Shown here in pieces: positions 16,884-19,074 of a stretch of DNA of 19,074 bases. A model generated the notes under the pieces. It was given only the letters and a program-made list of their open reading frames with translations, did no database searches and had not been told where the DNA came from. How positions within the stretch are numbered: the first letter of the stretch is position 1; each line of letters starts with the position of its first letter. Source of the DNA: Zygnema cylindricum (Eukaryota; Streptophyta; Zygnematophyceae; Zygnematales; Zygnemataceae); contig JBBHKE010000472.1 in the NCBI GenBank assembly GCA_037447655.1, positions 1-19,074 of the forward strand. Reading direction: 5' to 3'. The position numbers were made by a program, and so were the translations under genes.

Positions 16884-18356
16884 TCACCATTTGGCCATAT
16901 ATTGGGCGGCAGGAGGACTATATCTGATGTGGGAGTTCCAACCTGCAAACCAAAATGGAAACAAAGGTAAAAATCAACATTGACGTTGATATTGAAATCA
17001 GCATTGACATTGACACATTGGCATTGACATTGACTATGACTTTGACATTGACATTGAAATAGAAATTGACTGACATTGAAACATTCACTTAACAGTAACA
17101 TTGACCTTGAAGTTGACATTGGCATAAGTTACATTTAACATTGTAATCGACATCGACATAAGTAAAAACGCAGTAAGACTGAATTCAATGTCAACCAAAC
17201 ATGAACGAATAAATCTATTCCGTACCTTTAGAAAGATCGTATCCCCGACTTTTTAACTCCCTCGACTCTTGACAAGTGGCGCAAGGGCCAAAACAATAGT
17301 GACAGAAAAAATCGTGACTGTATCCTCCACAACAACAATATCCGCACGGTTTTTCCGGAAGATTGTGTTTCTCCCGGAGAATATATCGATTGAGAAGACT
17401 ATAAGCGCAACCGAATCCAAAGAAAATCTGAAGACAACAGTAAAGGGCACATCCGGTGCGACACTCTGCAAAAACAAGGACAACAAAGAAAAAGAGATAA
17501 ACACATGTCCCGAATGTCGACTCTAGATATGTTCAAGATTAATGACTTGTCTATAAAGACACAATTCATTGTGCAAAAGTTCAATGCCCAATGTCTAATG
17601 TCCAATGTCCAATGTTCAATGTATAATGTCCAATGTCCAGTGTTCAATGTCCAATGTCCAATGTCCAATGTCCAGTGTCCAATGTCCAATGTCCAATGTT
17701 CAATGCCCAATGCCCAATGCCCAATGTCCAATGTCCAATGTAAGGTTTCCAGAACCAAAAAACGTCCAATCATATCTAGCTTCCTTAAATACCCAATGTC
17801 CAATCCCGAATAATCAATGCCCAAAATGATTAAACCAGGAATTAGTGTGGATTTATCCCTTGTGCCACCCTCCGTAATAATTTCGGCGTTGCGGCCGACC
17901 TGAACGCAGGGGCAAAAGAAGGTACAGACACCTGAAAAAGTACAAGGAAGAGAGGGAAAAAAGAAAAATGTTTACAAGAGAAGAGGGAGAGAAAACAGTG
18001 AGCTGGGAAAAGAAAATGAGGGAGAGAAGGAGAAATGACAGAAATTATGGACAAATTATGAAGAGGGAAGGGGGAGGGGGAGGGCGAGAGGGAGAGAGAG
18101 AGGGAAAGGTACAAGGGAAAAAGTGAGAAAAATAATAAAAGAAAAATGTTTACATGAGAGTGAAAGGATAGCACAGATGGAGAGGGAGAGAAAATAGTGA
18201 GCTGGGGGAGAAAGGGGAGGGAAATGGAGAGGGAGAGGGAGGAGACGAAGAGGGAAGGAGAGAGGGAGGGAGAGAGGGAGGGAGAGAGCACTCACTCACT
18301 GTACAGTCCGAGAAACAGTCATAAAGTCCCGAGCTCCATTGCGCACGACTGGCCAT
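16884..18356 (-). CDS. PLAC8-family Cys-rich membrane protein, four exons
   Basis: Exons on the minus strand: 18356-18296, 17931-17869, 17465-17226 and 16942-16884. They sum to 423 nt (140 residues and TGA). All three introns are GT-AG and phase 1 (donors GTGAGT, GTGGCA, GTACGG; acceptors ttcag, tgcag, tgcag after pyrimidine tracts). Exon 1 gives QWSSGLYDCFSDC (residues 6-18), exon 2 gives CTFFCPCVQVGRNAEI (23-38), exon 3 gives a hydrophobic segment TGCALYCCLQIFFGFGCAYS (45-64) and the Cys-rich hallmark CFGPCATCQESRELKSRGYD (99-118), and exon 4 begins with the conserved Trp after G122. This order, the CPC motif and the CxxCQExRELKxRGxDxSxGW ending define PLAC8. Family members sit in membranes; plant ones affect cell number and metal export, animal ones include PLAC8 and cornifelin. 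The specific role is unknown. The length is typical. A weaker alternative donor, GTACAG at 18304, also keeps frame. Confidence 0.88.
16971..17127 (+). repeat. Hexamer repeat (ACATTG)n in PLAC8 intron 3
   Basis: Degenerate repeats of cattgacattgacattg, interrupted by gaaatag- and ttgaccttgaa-like variants, lie within the 283-bp intron 16943-17225. On the coding strand the unit reads CAATGT(C). The Gln-Cys-rich minus frame over it is a by-product. Confidence 0.85.
17583..17740 (+). repeat. Heptamer repeat (CCAATGT)n in PLAC8 intron 2
   Basis: About 20 units of CCAATGT with variants ccagtgt, ttcaatg and cccaatg, plus weaker copies to about 17824, inside the 403-bp intron 17466-17868. On the coding strand the unit reads ACATTGG. 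Period-7 peptides (MSNVQCP plus strand, LDIGHWT minus strand) arise from it in open frames on both strands and are not genes. Confidence 0.9.
17941..18290 (+). repeat. GA-rich minisatellite filling PLAC8 intron 1
   Basis: gagagggagaga-type degenerate repeats cover nearly the whole 364-bp intron 17932-18295, including a diverged duplication of a block with gtgagctggg, gaaaaatgtttacaagag and agagggagag words (17965-18030 and 18140-18215). On the coding strand the intron is polypyrimidine. Confidence 0.85.
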
Positions 18357-18828
18357 ATTCGTACTTTATTTTATTTTATTATTATTATTTAATGCGTCAA
18401 TTTACTATTCAGATCGTATTTAATTCAGTATTTTAAAAGGGAGGAGAAAAAGGTGAATAAGAGAACTACAGTTCAGGGGAATCTCTGATACGAAAACTCT
18501 CAATGTAAGAAGCAATTACAAAATAAAAGGAGCAGAAAAGGAAAAAAGACAAAATTGCTTCAATTTTGATTCAAATTTCGACAATTTCTGTTTAAATACT
18601 TTAAAAATTTATAGTACAGCATGACCTGGCAACCGCGTCAATATTTTTTTTCATTTTTTCTTAACCTTTTTTTAGGGCAGCGCTAAAAAACACGCATAAA
18701 AGGTTTAGAAAGATGCGCAAATTGAATTACAAGAGCTTTAAAATGTACGGAATCATAGTATCTGTTAGACAACTGTGTGTACGTGGCGAATATTGTATGG
18801 TGGGTGTGGATTTACGAGGCAAGTACAG
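18357..18828 (-). promoter_or_regulatory. Upstream region of the PLAC8 gene
   Basis: The sequence just upstream of the ATG (minus strand) is AT-rich, with ttaaataataataataaaat at 18371-18391 as a possible TATA-like region 15-35 nt from the start codon. Nothing firmer is visible. A family-B MITE lies about 475 bp upstream of the ATG. Confidence 0.3.
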
Positions 18829-18830
18829 TA

Positions 18831-18997
18831 CACCGCGAATCGTAATTAGAGTAGATTACTCTAATTCGGTCGCTCGAAATTTTGACTCTATCACATCAAA
18901 TAGAGTAATCGATTCTAATTTTTTCATTATTCTAATTTAGGTAAGGGTTAATTAGCGTTTTTAATTCTAATATATGTTCGTTTTAAATAGTGTGGAG
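18831..18997 (+). mobile_element. MITE, family B, copy 2 (forward)
   Basis: 167 bp between TA at 18829-18830 and 18998-18999, starting CACCGCGAATCGTAATTAGA and ending GTGTGGAG. Near-identical to the reverse of 14164-14330 along its full length. It contains the hairpin AATTAGAGTA-gat-TACTCTAATT (18844-18866). The left flank reads ACAGTA, as at other elements in the window. Confidence 0.8.
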
Positions 18998-19061
18998 TAC
19001 GGACGACGTCCGACCGTGCAAAGTTGTACTTTTATAAGTAAAAAAGTACAAATAATGATTT
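18998..19061 (+). repeat. Second copy of the 3531-3600 repeat
   Basis: TACGGACGACGTC, GACCGTGCAAAGTTG, then tataagtaaaaaagtac and AATGATTT, aligning with 3531-3597. Again it lies directly beside a MITE terminus. Confidence 0.6.
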
Positions 19062-19074
19062 AATACAGGCCATT

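Noticed and set aside
16715-17125. 136-codon minus frame with Gln-Cys repeats
   Set aside because: It runs through the intron 3 hexamer repeat and then reads PLAC8 exon 4 and 3' UTR in the wrong frame.
17269-17526. 85-codon plus-strand frame and 83-codon minus frame over PLAC8 exon 3
   Set aside because: Shadow frames; the third frame on the minus strand carries the Cys-rich PLAC8 signature.
17399-17829. Period-7 peptides on both strands (LDIGHWT and MSNVQCP repeats)
   Set aside because: Both are by-products of the CCAATGT intronic repeat. Simultaneous open frames on both strands are expected from a 7-bp period.

Overview
This is eukaryotic nuclear DNA. Genes are split by GT-AG introns, most of the sequence is intergenic, and it is packed with transposon debris, short foldback elements and long purine/pyrimidine-biased simple repeats. 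I see no bacterial operon, rRNA, tRNA or CRISPR array. The species cannot be fixed from the sequence. The two recognisable protein families, a PLAC8-type Cys-rich membrane protein and a CENP-B/pogo (jerky-like) DDE transposase, occur in plants, algae, animals and oomycetes.

Host genes. The one apparently intact gene is a four-exon PLAC8-family gene on the minus strand (16884-18356), about 140 residues, with three phase-1 introns. Single open reading frames do not reveal it; it appears only after splicing. The first exon of a second PLAC8 gene lies at the left edge (128-188, minus strand), with the rest off the window. The two first exons have the same length and 15 of 20 identical residues. 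The window is therefore mostly the roughly 16.7 kb upstream of the left-hand gene, up to the 3' end of its paralogue in the same orientation, and that gap is filled with repeats.

Mobile elements, left to right. Foldback MITEs (family A at 1301-1520 and 3122-3349, relative C at 3367-3530) are followed by a polypyrimidine block (4310-5060) and a polypurine block (5254-5385). At 6143-8760 a decayed three-exon CENP-B/DDE transposase (6615-8524, minus) lies between two arrays of GCGACGA hairpins. Next is an unrecognised, probably multi-exon minus-strand gene (8778-10605) with acidic repeats and a short coiled coil; it may be a second transposon gene. An isolated unknown ORF lies at 11235-11708. 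A 792-bp non-autonomous hAT element (14510-15301) has matching ends and an 8-bp target duplication agreeing at 6 of 8 positions; it carries a 62-bp tandem repeat. It is flanked by a family-B MITE (14164-14330) and a family-A MITE (15311-15528). A second family-B copy is at 18831-18997.

How parts may work together. The transposase is dead: six stops and one frameshift at the second catalytic Asp. The elements here can only be moved, if at all, from elsewhere. In the PLAC8 gene each intron carries a different simple repeat. Those in introns 2 and 3 are partly complementary in the transcript and flank the largest exon, a possible influence on splicing or circular RNA formation.
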